From the NCBI RefSeq assembly GCF_007197645.1, contig NZ_VKGK01000024.1, positions 1 to 64,000 on the forward strand: a stretch of DNA of 64,000 nucleotides, given 5' to 3'. The stretch's first letter is position 1, and each line of letters opens with the position of its first letter. A program made the translations under genes and the position numbers. The stretch is from Shewanella hanedai (GTDB lineage Bacteria; Pseudomonadota; Gammaproteobacteria; Enterobacterales; Shewanellaceae). Under the pieces are notes generated by a model. It did not search any database and was not told where the DNA came from. It saw only the letters and a program-made list of their open reading frames with translations. Below are positions 1-6,726 of this stretch, piece after piece.

Positions 1-122
1 ACGGATAAGCCCTTGCCATTCGCTAGTAGTTAACGTTTAATAACAGCATGTTATTGAACGGTGACCTTCCTACAGAGGACTTTCACCTCATTAGTTCATG
101 CCCATGCTGGGCGTACACAAGC

Positions 123-183
123 GCAGTCACAGGGACAAAGTTTCCGCTGCGCTCCAACTTTTCCCGTGCTGCGGGCGTTAAGC
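123..183 (+). other. attC-like recombination site (site 0), right part
   Basis: Arms GCAG at 123-126 and CTGC at 169-172 enclose CAC/GTG, GGGA/TCCC and AAAGTT/AACTTT. The left arm carries single unpaired T, A and C bases and the right arm has none. Unpaired bases on one arm are the hallmark of folded integron attC sites. The site ends in GGGC followed by GTTAAGC at 177-183, which fits the core GTTRRRY exactly. Its outer left half is not clear. It marks the 5' border of the first complete cassette. Confidence 0.7.
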
Positions 184-189
184 ATCAAT

Positions 190-579
190 ATGAAGCCTCT
201 ACCCATCGATTATGAAAATGGCATCCCTGATTATGCAGAAACTCATTTTTTGCATAAGCATATAGATGACCTCCTTGATCTCTCAAACACAGGAGAGTAT
301 CGAGATCATGATGTATGTGAAGGCTTATGGGAGTTGGTTGTACGTATTGGCAACAATCCAGAAGGCATAGACTCTAGTCGTTCGTTGCGAATATTTAAGT
401 GGTTAAAGGGGCATTGGCCTAGTGGTAATATAGAATATTTAGACTCTGCAACAGCAGTTCTATTGAACTTGCGCCACTCAAAAAGCTACATTGAATTTTT
501 GCAAGAAAAGCTTACTTCTGAGATTTCTTCTGATGAGGTGGCGATGATTAAAGATGCATTATCGGAGTTTCATGCTTAA
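190..579 (+). CDS. Integron cassette ORF, unknown function, 129 aa
   Basis: An open frame can be extended upstream to a GTG at 61, but that part lies inside the attC-like site. The ATG at 190, seven bases after the GTTAAGC core, is the natural cassette start. The predicted protein is small, soluble and acidic, with no signal peptide or membrane segment. It is mostly helical in character with several Leu-rich stretches. I do not recognise a family. The stop codon overlaps the GCTTAAC box at 574-580, the 5' end of its attC, as is usual in cassettes. Cassette ORFs are typically read from an integron promoter to the left or from weak promoters of their own; none is obvious here. Confidence 0.6.
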   Translation: MKPLPIDYENGIPDYAETHFLHKHIDDLLDLSNTGEYRDHDVCEGLWELVVRIGNNPEGIDSSRSLRIFKWLKGHWPSGNIEYLDSATAVLLNLRHSKSYIEFLQEKLTSEISSDEVAMIKDALSEFHA

Positions 580-684
580 CAAAACAAGGCAATCTGACGT
601 CTTACTCTCCACTTGTTTTTATGCGGTAAAATACTCGCATAAAAACAAGTTCCGTTTCATCCGCTGTTGCTTGCGGCGTTAGTT
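574..684 (+). other. attC site of cassette 1
   Basis: The site begins with GCTTAAC at 574-580, the exact reverse complement of GTTAAGC that opens the same cassette at 177-183. In the middle, a perfect 15-bp stem (611-625 with 636-650) closes a 10-base loop. It ends TTGCGGC then GTTAGTT at 678-684. The length of 111 bp is within the known attC range. The box matching is expected for a cassette that once circularised, so this is strong evidence for a real cassette. Confidence 0.85.
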
Positions 685-706
685 GTACACGCATTAAGGA
701 GTTTTT

Positions 707-937
707 GTGCACCAATCAAATTTTTCAAAGTGGGTTTTGTTAGCGATCTGTTTAATCGCAACTCTAGCTGGTGTTTTTCAAATAGGTAAGTTACTTGGTC
801 TTGCTATTTACTCAAATAGTTTTAGTGTTAATTCAATCGAAATTTGGCAAGTAGGCTTAATTAGTTCAGGTATTTGGGGCGTATTTGAGTTTGTAAGAAC
901 TATGAAAAAGTTGAAAACTTCACCCAAGTACAACTAA
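707..937 (+). CDS. Integron cassette ORF, small two-helix membrane protein, 76 aa
   Basis: The start is GTG at 707, five bases after a clear AAGGAG. The protein has two hydrophobic segments, about residues 8-33 and 46-63, with charged Lys/Arg residues at the C-terminal end, so a small inner-membrane hairpin protein is likely. I know no family for it. The gene fills the cassette between GTTAGTT at 678 and the AACTAAC box at 932-938, with its stop codon inside that box. The lack of homology I can name and the tight packing are typical of cassette genes. Confidence 0.65.
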   Translation: MHQSNFSKWVLLAICLIATLAGVFQIGKLLGLAIYSNSFSVNSIEIWQVGLISSGIWGVFEFVRTMKKLKTSPKYN

Positions 938-1030
938 CAAGAAAATAAACAAGGACACGTAACAGTTGGCTACATTTCGCTTCGCTACACAATTTTAGCC
1001 AACAATTACTTAGCACGTTAATTGGGCGTT
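932..1030 (+). other. attC site of cassette 2, interrupted in its core
   Basis: It begins AACTAAC at 932-938, the exact reverse complement of GTTAGTT that opens this cassette at 678-684. A perfect 8-bp stem GTTGGCTA (965-972) with TAGCCAAC (996-1003) surrounds the CGCTTCGCTACAC sequence often seen in gammaproteobacterial cassette sites. The right end reads GGGCGTT at 1024-1030 and is then broken by a MITE-like element. The remaining core, GTTAGGT, lies at 1207-1213. Confidence 0.8.
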
Positions 1031-1206
1031 GAGGCTGTAGAATTTCTCCAACGTGGAAAATCACGGATGAAATCTATGTTCAGAGAGCCCGTAAAAGCAA
1101 TTGTTTCGTCGGATATGGTCTCAGATTTCACGTAGCAACGCGTTTTGAGGCTTAATTTTTAATGATTTTTGAGTCTATTTTTTTAAAAGAGAAATTCTAC
1201 AGGCTC
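1031..1206. mobile_element. MITE-like element, 176 bp, inserted in an attC core
   Basis: The ends are inverted repeats of 18 bp with one mismatch: GAGGCTGTAGAATTTCTC at 1031-1048 and its near reverse complement at 1189-1206. GTT is present on both sides (1028-1030 and 1207-1209), consistent with a 3-bp target duplication. No transposase is encoded. Removing the element and one GTT restores GGGCGTTAGGT, a perfect attC core. The element therefore hit the recombination point of a cassette array. I cannot assign the parent insertion sequence; 3-bp duplications occur in several DDE families. Confidence 0.75.
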
Positions 1207-1227
1207 GTTAGGTTACTCAAGGAAGTC

Positions 1228-1749
1228 ATGCGCAAATATCTACTAATGTTAATCTCAATCTCATTCTTTCATGTGAGTGCACAAGATTTAGCAACACTCC
1301 ACAAAGAAAGTGGCGCTTCATTACCTTCATATTTTGATAAATCAGAATTTCAAAGTTATGAATTTAAAACTTTTGGAATTACTGAAATAGGTCTACAAAA
1401 AACTTCTTGTTTTGGTCGTTGCCCCACATTTTTACTAAACATTAAAATGGATGGCTCTGTTTATTACGAAGGGCATAATTTCGTAGAAAAAATGGGAATA
1501 TATACTGGAAAACTTGAAAAGTATCAGCTAATAAATATATTGGCGTATATAGATCAAATAGCGTTCATGGATTTTCAAGACGTATACTCCTACGATGTTA
1601 CGGATCATTCATCTATATATACAATGGTTAAAACTAATTCTGAACAAAAGATTATTAAAAATTATGCTAATACAGGGCCTTCTAAATTGTGGGCTTTAGA
1701 GCAGTTAATGACTCAGTTATTAACTGAAGTAAAATGGGATAAAGAGTAG
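1228..1749 (+). CDS. Cassette ORF, exported DUF6438-type protein, 173 aa
   Basis: The open frame reaches back to an ATG at 1162, but that codon lies inside the mobile element. The ATG at 1228 follows AAGGAAG with good spacing and gives a clean signal peptide of about 18 residues ending VSA-QD. The mature part contains LQKTSCFGRCPTF, then IKMDGSVYYEG. This Cys-x-Gly-x-Cys-Pro pattern followed by a short beta hairpin is what I associate with the DUF6438 family; that assignment is from memory. Function is unknown. It sits between a full and a truncated copy of the same MITE-like element, so its cassette borders may have been rearranged. Confidence 0.65.
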   Translation: MRKYLLMLISISFFHVSAQDLATLHKESGASLPSYFDKSEFQSYEFKTFGITEIGLQKTSCFGRCPTFLLNIKMDGSVYYEGHNFVEKMGIYTGKLEKYQLINILAYIDQIAFMDFQDVYSYDVTDHSSIYTMVKTNSEQKIIKNYANTGPSKLWALEQLMTQLLTEVKWDKE

Positions 1750-1899
1750 CATACAAGGCATTCAAACGGAAAATTATAGTTGGCTGTTTTTCGTCGGATG
1801 TGGTCTCAGGTTTCACGTAGTAACGCGTTTTGAGGCTTAATTTTTAATGATTTTTGAGGCTGTTTTTTCTAAAAGAGAAATTCTACAGGCTCGTTATAT
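1747..1899 (+). other. Chimeric attC-like boundary of cassette 3
   Basis: The left half, GCATACAAGGCATTCAAACGG starting at 1749, looks like the left arm of a cassette site but is not the reverse complement of GTTAGGT that opens this cassette at 1207. The right half is replaced by a truncated MITE-like copy that ends directly at GTTATAT (1893-1899). I infer that insertion or recombination between element copies destroyed the original site. Confidence 0.5.
1786..1892. mobile_element. 5'-truncated second copy of the MITE-like element
   Basis: About 107 bp match the right-hand part of the element at 1031-1206 with few substitutions and one extra base in a T run. The left inverted repeat and about 70 bp are missing. 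The right inverted repeat GAGAAATTCTACAGGCTC is intact at 1875-1892 and is again followed directly by a cassette core (GTTATAT). Confidence 0.75.
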
Positions 1900-2082
1900 G
1901 CACCTAATAAGTTGATTGTAGTCGTCATAACAAAATCAGCTAAAAGTCATAATGACGTCAGGTATTTTAAATCAGCTTTGCTAAGATGACCACTTGTTAA
2001 ATCACCATTTAACGTATTATCAATGATAACCACTTCAATATGGATGTTAAAAAATTCGTTAATTTCAAATTAAGGATAAGTT

Positions 2083-2976
2083 ATGAATCGTACTTGCATT
2101 TCAATTGTATTACTATTTTTTACTATAACCTTGAGTGGTAATAGTTATAGTAAAGATAAATATCAAGCCGAAGAAAACCGCTATTTTGGCGAAAAAATAC
2201 CTGACTTAACACCTAAGCTTTTTGATCCCAAAATAGTCTCTCCAGAAGGACGTTTTGACGGAGGAGTCTTTACGCCAGATATGAAGGAGTTCTACTTCAC
2301 TAGGAAGCACGGGAAATATAAAAAGCGCGCATTTTTTGTTATTAGATATGAAAACAATACTTGGGGACAGGAATCTGAGACTGATATAAGGTGGCCACAA
2401 TTCTCCGCTGACGGTAATGTGATGTATATTGGAAAGGAGTATAGAGAGCGAACCGAAACTGGGTGGTCGGAACCCAAAAGCCCAGGAGAGTTTATCAATG
2501 ATATGGCACATGGAAGATCGGTTTCGTCCAAAGGAACTTATTATTATTCTGTTTCTAAAAAAGGAGACACGCCTGGAAATGGCGCTATCTATTATTCTCG
2601 CGTTATAGACGGAAAATATGAAAACCCTGTAAAAATGAATCTTGATATTGATTCAGGAAAATATATTGGTGGCTCTCTTATTGCTCCAGATGAATCCTAT
2701 TTAATCTGGTATATGGATAGAGAGGACGGGCATGGCCAATCAGATATGTATATCAGCTTTAAACAGAAAGATGGCTCTTGGATACCCGCAATAAATATGG
2801 GCCCACAAATAAACACAGATATGCAGGAAAGCGCTCCACAACTGACACATGATGGAAAGTATCTATTTTTTACTAGGGGAGACTGGAAAGTAAAAGAAGA
2901 TGGAAGTCGTAATTACGTAGGGAAAAGATATTGGGTGGATGCCAAGGTGATTGAGAACCTCAGATCCAAACAATGA
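2083..2976 (+). CDS. Cassette ORF, exported PD40/TolB-like beta-propeller protein, 297 aa
   Basis: The ATG at 2083 follows TAAGGA. An N-terminal signal peptide of about 23 residues (hydrophobic IVLLFFTITL, then SYSKD) predicts export. The rest contains repeated segments of the type FTPDMKEFYFTR, FSADGNVMYIG, IAPDESYLIWYMD and LTHDGKYLFFTRG. These are the PD40/WD40-like blades seen in TolB and in many bacterial surface propellers. About five blades can be counted, spread across residues 60-280. Ligand and role are unknown. The gene is inside the cassette opened by GTTATAT at 1893 and closed by its exact reverse complement ATATAAC at 3002. At almost 900 bp it is a large cassette gene. Confidence 0.75.
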   Translation: MNRTCISIVLLFFTITLSGNSYSKDKYQAEENRYFGEKIPDLTPKLFDPKIVSPEGRFDGGVFTPDMKEFYFTRKHGKYKKRAFFVIRYENNTWGQESETDIRWPQFSADGNVMYIGKEYRERTETGWSEPKSPGEFINDMAHGRSVSSKGTYYYSVSKKGDTPGNGAIYYSRVIDGKYENPVKMNLDIDSGKYIGGSLIAPDESYLIWYMDREDGHGQSDMYISFKQKDGSWIPAINMGPQINTDMQESAPQLTHDGKYLFFTRGDWKVKEDGSRNYVGKRYWVDAKVIENLRSKQ

Positions 2977-3001
2977 ACTACTTAGCGTATGAGTTAGGTT
3001 C

Positions 3002-3506
3002 ATATAACAAGAGACTTTGGCGCTTCCCACACTCATTCAGCAACATGCCATCTCTCAGCATCGAATTTAAGATCACAACCATCTTTCTTATGCAGTCCAT
3101 CTCGTTATCAACGACTCATACTCATCGGCCATCCAACGTTAATATTTTTGATTAGTGTTCGTTTTCATAATAAGGTGGCTCTTGGTGGATTTTCTACTCA
3201 TTACTTCAGGGCGGGTTCGAGACCCAGTAGACAACTCGAGTGTTTTGCTTGGAGTCGTTTGTCGCGTTCGTTCTTGTTATCGGACTCTCAATAAAGGAGC
3301 CATCTCTCAATCGAACTACGACAAATGAAAGCTTTAGTTACAGCTAAAGCCTGGATCTCACATTACCCGAAACAGGGAGTTATTTGTAATTTGGTGGGTT
3401 TATTATCCATACAAGCCACTAAATTCAGATTCACCAAAGCTGCCATGCCATTTTCTGAGCAAATCGCCCGCCAGAACTTGGTTCACTTGTTAGATGGGCG
3501 TTAGGT
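3002..3506 (+). other. Disrupted attC of cassette 4 with inserted repeat
   Basis: It begins ATATAAC (3002-3008), the exact reverse complement of GTTATAT that opens the cassette at 1893. The next core, GGGCGTTAGGT, is only reached at 3497-3506. A span of about 500 bp is too long for an attC. The extra length includes one copy of a diverged repeat (3142-3424). I see no gene in this stretch; the short frame at 2973-3155 has no ribosome-binding site or recognisable product. Confidence 0.6.
3142..3424. repeat. Diverged repeat B, copy 1 (long form)
   Basis: It starts with ATTTTTGATTAGTGTTCG near 3143 and ends with TATTATCCATACA near 3418. The same two blocks occur in the same order at 6015-6163. 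Copy 1 carries roughly 130 bp of extra sequence between a TGGAGTCGTTTGT block and a GGAGTTATTTGT block. No reading frame is shared. The nature of the element is unknown. Confidence 0.6.
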
Positions 3507-3521
3507 TTCAGGGAGCATTTG

Positions 3522-3869
3522 GTGAAATTGGTAGGCTCTAAAACAGAAAAGGAATTCGAAGCTGTACTAATAAAAAATACTTCATTAGTTTTGTCTCATT
3601 CGGTGAATTCCCACTTAAAGACTTTCTTGTTGGAAAATGAGATCGATCCCGACCAAGTCATAGTCTTAGAATGTTTTCCGGATGATGGTTCTATATTTTA
3701 TTTGTTACTTATAGAAAACAGATTAATTGGACGAGTAGAAGTTGAATTATATGCTCCTGAACGCACAGGTATGGATACCGTTACACTGCAAGAGTATCGA
3801 CATAAATTAAGTAAGACGCAGCAAATAAAATTAGCAGTAGCAATGAACTTACTGAGAGCTTCAACCTAA
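3522..3869 (+). CDS. Cassette ORF, unknown function, 115 aa
   Basis: AGGGAG at 3509-3514 favours GTG at 3522; a TTG at 3519 is also possible. The protein is soluble, without a signal peptide or membrane helix. It begins with a Lys/Glu-rich segment (residues 5-12), has a likely beta region around VIVLECFP to IGRVEVELY, and ends in a helical segment. I do not recognise a family. It starts 20 bases after a perfect GTTAGGT cassette core at 3500-3506. Its stop overlaps ACCTAAT (3864-3870), one base away from the ACCTAAC that would match its own core, so it is probably a genuine cassette whose attC has decayed. Confidence 0.55.
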   Translation: MKLVGSKTEKEFEAVLIKNTSLVLSHSVNSHLKTFLLENEIDPDQVIVLECFPDDGSIFYLLLIENRLIGRVEVELYAPERTGMDTVTLQEYRHKLSKTQQIKLAVAMNLLRAST

Positions 3870-3892
3870 TTCATAATAACAAAAGAGGTTTC

Positions 3893-4330
3893 ATTGAAAT
3901 TTTTAGCATTCTTGTCTTTTCTGTTTTTTGCTCCTTGGGAGCCGCTAATGCTGGCGTTGAAATACCAAGAAGTAACACTGTCGAGTTGACTGAACCTTCA
4001 ACCAAAAAAATTTACCCCATATTCATAAAAATACCTCGTTCATACCAGTCGAGTAAAGATCGACAATACCCTGTGATTTACTTAATGGATGCACCATATA
4101 GCTTTCAAATTGCGTCAGGTTCGACTCGGTTCCCTATGAATAGTGATGCCATCGAGTTTGGTGAAAGAGAAGATATGGTTTTTGGTGCGAAACAACTTGC
4201 AGAGAAAATTAAAGCTCAATCCGGTGAGAACACTCTTCTTAAGTTTAGTGTTATTGATGGCACTAGGCATGCCACAGCCTTTCCAACGACCTTGATTCAA
4301 GGGTTGGACTGGATTTATGGTAAAGAGTAA
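3893..4330 (+). pseudogene. Esterase-family pseudogene (frameshift plus internal deletion)
   Basis: Reading from TTG at 3893 gives a signal-peptide-like start (KFLAFLSFLFF) that runs out of frame in a T run near 3925. One extra T would join it to the frame beginning near 3935 (LGAANAGVEIPRSN). That frame has the N-terminal part of a secreted alpha/beta-hydrolase esterase (KIYPIFIKIPRSYQ, YPVIYLMDA). It then passes directly, around residue 70, to a C-terminal part with HATAFPTTLIQGLDWI. The middle, which should carry the GxSxG nucleophile region, is absent; intact relatives of this family are about twice as long. Two independent defects make function very unlikely. A shorter frame of 131 codons at 3935-4330 is only a remnant. 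Confidence 0.7.
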
Positions 4331-4444
4331 GTAGTTTGCAAGTAACACACTAAGGCAGCATAGAGTTTGCTCACAGCACTCTCCCCTCTTGAAGGGCTTA
4401 TATATTTAAGGCGTCTTCAACCATTGTAGTAAGGAGACATATTA

Positions 4445-5026
4445 ATGGATGAATCTAAAAGTGTTATACATAGTGAAGAAAAAAACGAAGGTAAAGGGCT
4501 TCAAATTGCATCTCTATTCTTTGCAATACCAGTGATCAGTCTTACATACTCTGCGATACAGAATCAATCATTAGGAAGTCTTTTTGGCGCAGTGGGATTT
4601 TTATCCGTAGTGATACTATTGTTTGTAATGGGCTCATTTCAAAAGAAAAAATATAATCAATTGGGAGTGACACCATTAACATTAGTGCCATCTGTTTGTA
4701 CCATAGGAACTGAATTTAGCGGCTCTATCGAAATTGGACGAGAAAATTTTAATAAAGTGAACAGTTTATCCGTCAGTTCTTGGAAATATAGAAAAGTATC
4801 CGACAGCTACCGTTTTGAAAAAGTTTGGGAGTCTACTTTAACACCAACAATAAAATATAATAAAAACAATACTCTTTTAGAATTCAGCTTTACCATCCCA
4901 ATAGGACATAAACCTTCATATAAAAGATTCTTTTCCAGCAATAAACATCATTGGGAGATCAGTTTCGAATTTGTAGAATCGATGAATAGTATTCAAAGAC
5001 GATGGAAGATACCAGTACAAGCATAA
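4445..5026 (+). CDS. Predicted membrane protein with soluble C-terminal domain, 193 aa
   Basis: The start at 4445 is preceded by AAGGAG with good spacing. Two hydrophobic segments, about residues 20-38 and 43-61, are followed by a polar C-terminal domain of roughly 130 residues rich in beta-forming sequence and Trp (SWKYRK, KVWEST, HHWEISFEF). The layout recalls small membrane proteins with a DUF3592-like exported domain, but I cannot make that assignment firmly. The stop codon overlaps GCATAAC (5021-5027), which fits the 5' box of an attC, but no matching core is visible downstream, so cassette status is probable rather than shown. Confidence 0.6.
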   Translation: MDESKSVIHSEEKNEGKGLQIASLFFAIPVISLTYSAIQNQSLGSLFGAVGFLSVVILLFVMGSFQKKKYNQLGVTPLTLVPSVCTIGTEFSGSIEIGRENFNKVNSLSVSSWKYRKVSDSYRFEKVWESTLTPTIKYNKNNTLLEFSFTIPIGHKPSYKRFFSSNKHHWEISFEFVESMNSIQRRWKIPVQA

Positions 5027-5111
5027 CCAGAGACAATGGTGTCAACGACCTTGAAGAACACTGGAACTCGAACAACGAAAATAATCACTTTGAAGTGGAA
5101 ATAATATATTG

Positions 5112-5972
5112 ATGAATATCGATGTTGCTTTGGTCAACTCATTTACTGTAAATGGAGAAGGTGGGAATCCTGCAGGTGTTGTTTTTAATGCAGATAGACT
5201 ATCGGATGCTCAAAAATTAACAATTGCGCAAGCTGTAGGATATTCAGAAACAGCTTTTGTTTCCGATGATGACACCGCTGATTTTGAGGTTTCTTTCTTT
5301 ACAACAACAGGAGAAGTCGACTTTTGTGGCCACGCGACGCTAGCGGTTTTTTCCACTATGTACCAAAAGGAAATGGTTACAGCAGGCTCTTATGTTCAAC
5401 GTACCAAAGCTGGAATGCTGTCAGTGCTCATTGAGTCTGATGGCAAGGTTGTTATGGAACAACAATTACCTCAAAAAATAGATTGTTTTTCCTATCAAGA
5501 CATTTCAAATATTATTGGTATTGAAAGGGACATACTAGCAAGCACCAAATTACCTATTGAAGTGATTTCAACAGGACTACCCGATGTGATCATTCCTGTT
5601 CCTAGCGGGTATTTAGATGCCATAGAGCCAGATGATAAACTTATCGCAGATTTTTGCAGACAACATAACCTTGTTGGTTTACATGTTTTTGAGCTTTGTG
5701 GATCGCAAAGTAAGCTCACAGCAAGTTGTCGTAACTTTGCTCCACTATTTGGTATCTCAGAAGAGTCAGCGACAGGTAGTTCGAGTGGCGCTTTAGCATG
5801 TTACCTGACAGAGCATCTAGCGTTAGGCTGTGATTATGTTTTTGAACAAGGCAGAGCAATGAATTGCAGATCAATCATAACGGCATCTGTTAAGTCAGAT
5901 GATTCAACCATTACCCATGTAAAAGTGGGTGGCTTTGCCACCAGTATTGGTACGGTAGTCATCCCCATCTAA
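5112..5972 (+). CDS. PhzF-family isomerase/epimerase-like protein
   Basis: PhzF-family proteins are diaminopimelate-epimerase-fold enzymes that use a Glu as acid/base; most members have no known substrate. The sequence has the family start (VNSFTVNGEGGNPAGVV), the conserved SETAFV carrying the putative catalytic Glu near residue 45, the FFTTTGEVDFCGHATLA motif, and ESATGSSSGALACYL near residue 220. The length of 286 residues is normal. The first of two adjacent ATG codons is at 5109 and the second at 5112; neither has a strong ribosome-binding site. It is the last gene before the terminal attC-like site at 6174-6243 and shares the orientation of the cassettes. It could be a cassette gene or an older chromosomal neighbour. 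Confidence 0.85.
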   Translation: MNIDVALVNSFTVNGEGGNPAGVVFNADRLSDAQKLTIAQAVGYSETAFVSDDDTADFEVSFFTTTGEVDFCGHATLAVFSTMYQKEMVTAGSYVQRTKAGMLSVLIESDGKVVMEQQLPQKIDCFSYQDISNIIGIERDILASTKLPIEVISTGLPDVIIPVPSGYLDAIEPDDKLIADFCRQHNLVGLHVFELCGSQSKLTASCRNFAPLFGISEESATGSSSGALACYLTEHLALGCDYVFEQGRAMNCRSIITASVKSDDSTITHVKVGGFATSIGTVVIPI

Positions 5973-6014
5973 AAGAAGCCATGGTATCAGTAGTTAAATT
6001 TACGTTTCGTGTAT

Positions 6015-6163
6015 ATTTTTGATTAGTGTTCGTTTTCACAATAAGATAACTATTAGTGGGTTTTCTACTAACGACTCGAAGATAAAAATCGAAACCCTGT
6101 AGACAATTTTACTTGGAGTTATTTGTAATTAAGTAGGTCTATTATCCATACAGACATTTAAAG
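6015..6163. repeat. Diverged repeat B, copy 2 (short form)
   Basis: Contains TATTTTTGATTAGTGTTCG, then TGTAGACAA, then TTGGAGTTATTTGTAATT and TATTATCCATACA, in the same order as 3142-3424. It lies immediately before an attC-like site, as copy 1 lies inside one. Both copies therefore sit at cassette boundaries. Confidence 0.6.
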
Positions 6164-6173
6164 TGGGACTGCT

Positions 6174-6243
6174 AACAATTTGCTCTGTTTCGCTTAGTTA
6201 CACATTTTAGCAAACTATTATCCGCCTGAAATGGGCGTTAATT
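6174..6243 (+). other. Terminal attC-like site
   Basis: GCTAACAA at 6174 opens the site. TTTGCT pairs with AGCAAA around a TTTCGCTTAGTTACACATTTT loop, resembling the site at 932-1030. It ends ATGGGCGTTAATTT, with the core GTTAATT at 6237-6243. After it gene density falls and orientation changes, so this is probably the distal end of the array. Confidence 0.65.
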
Positions 6244-6632
6244 TATCAATGAATAAGCTCCTACTTCTTTAGATAATCATTTTTAAAGTTAATACAACCC
6301 TTGAACTTTGGAGCTTTAACTCTCACCGATTTTGTTCAACAAAACTCTAAAACCATAAGTCTTACATCGAAGAGAAAAACACTAAAGTGTGAACGCGGCT
6401 GTGACCTTCCGTGACATGGATGTCACGGCAGAGGCTATAGGGATATACTTGCGCCGAGTCACAGAGGTGGTTACACATTCAGCGAGCCGCAGGCTATAGA
6501 TTAATGAGAGTTTATGGTTATCAATAAATTAACCCAGCACCGACTATATCCTATGAAGCCAAAGCTAAATGATATTTGAAACTTATTCTCCGACAAGTTA
6601 ACAATTCTCTTGTGTCAGTTGAAAGTTACAAA
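6244..6632. other. Gene-free stretch with a structured inverted-repeat block
   Basis: No gene seen. Between 6395 and 6490 there are nested inverted repeats: GCGGCT/AGCCGC, CTGTGAC/GTCACAG, and a perfect CCGTGACAT/ATGTCACGG hairpin at 6409-6428. AGGCTATAG occurs twice (near 6433 and 6491). This may be an intergenic repeat element or a structured RNA; nothing decides between them. Confidence 0.5.
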
Positions 6633-6633
6633 T

Positions 6634-6672
6634 AAAAAAACCATCAACACAATCAAGGTGTCGATGGTTTTT
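6634..6672 (-). terminator. Hairpin terminator of the C1q-like gene
   Basis: Arms CCATCAACAC (6641-6650) and GTGTCGATGG (6658-6667), one mismatch, flanked by seven A on the left and five T on the right, so it can act on both strands. It lies about 55 bp past the stop of the reverse-strand gene. Confidence 0.75.
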
Positions 6673-6726
6673 CATTTTAATGCTGCTGACACTACCGAAG
6701 TTACAGCAATTTATAGCTCGAATAAA

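Noticed and set aside
61..189. N-terminal extension of the first cassette ORF from GTG 61
   Set aside because: It translates through an attC hairpin; the ATG at 190 is the standard cassette position.
1162..1227. N-terminal extension of the DUF6438-type ORF
   Set aside because: Lies within the MITE-like element; the later ATG has both ribosome-binding site and signal peptide.
2973..3155. 60-codon frame after the propeller gene
   Set aside because: Lies in a disrupted attC, no ribosome-binding site, no recognisable features.
3200..3230. GGCGGGTTCGAGACCC resembling a tRNA T-arm
   Set aside because: Only three base pairs form, no anticodon or acceptor arm is present, and the repeat copy at 6015-6163 does not keep it.
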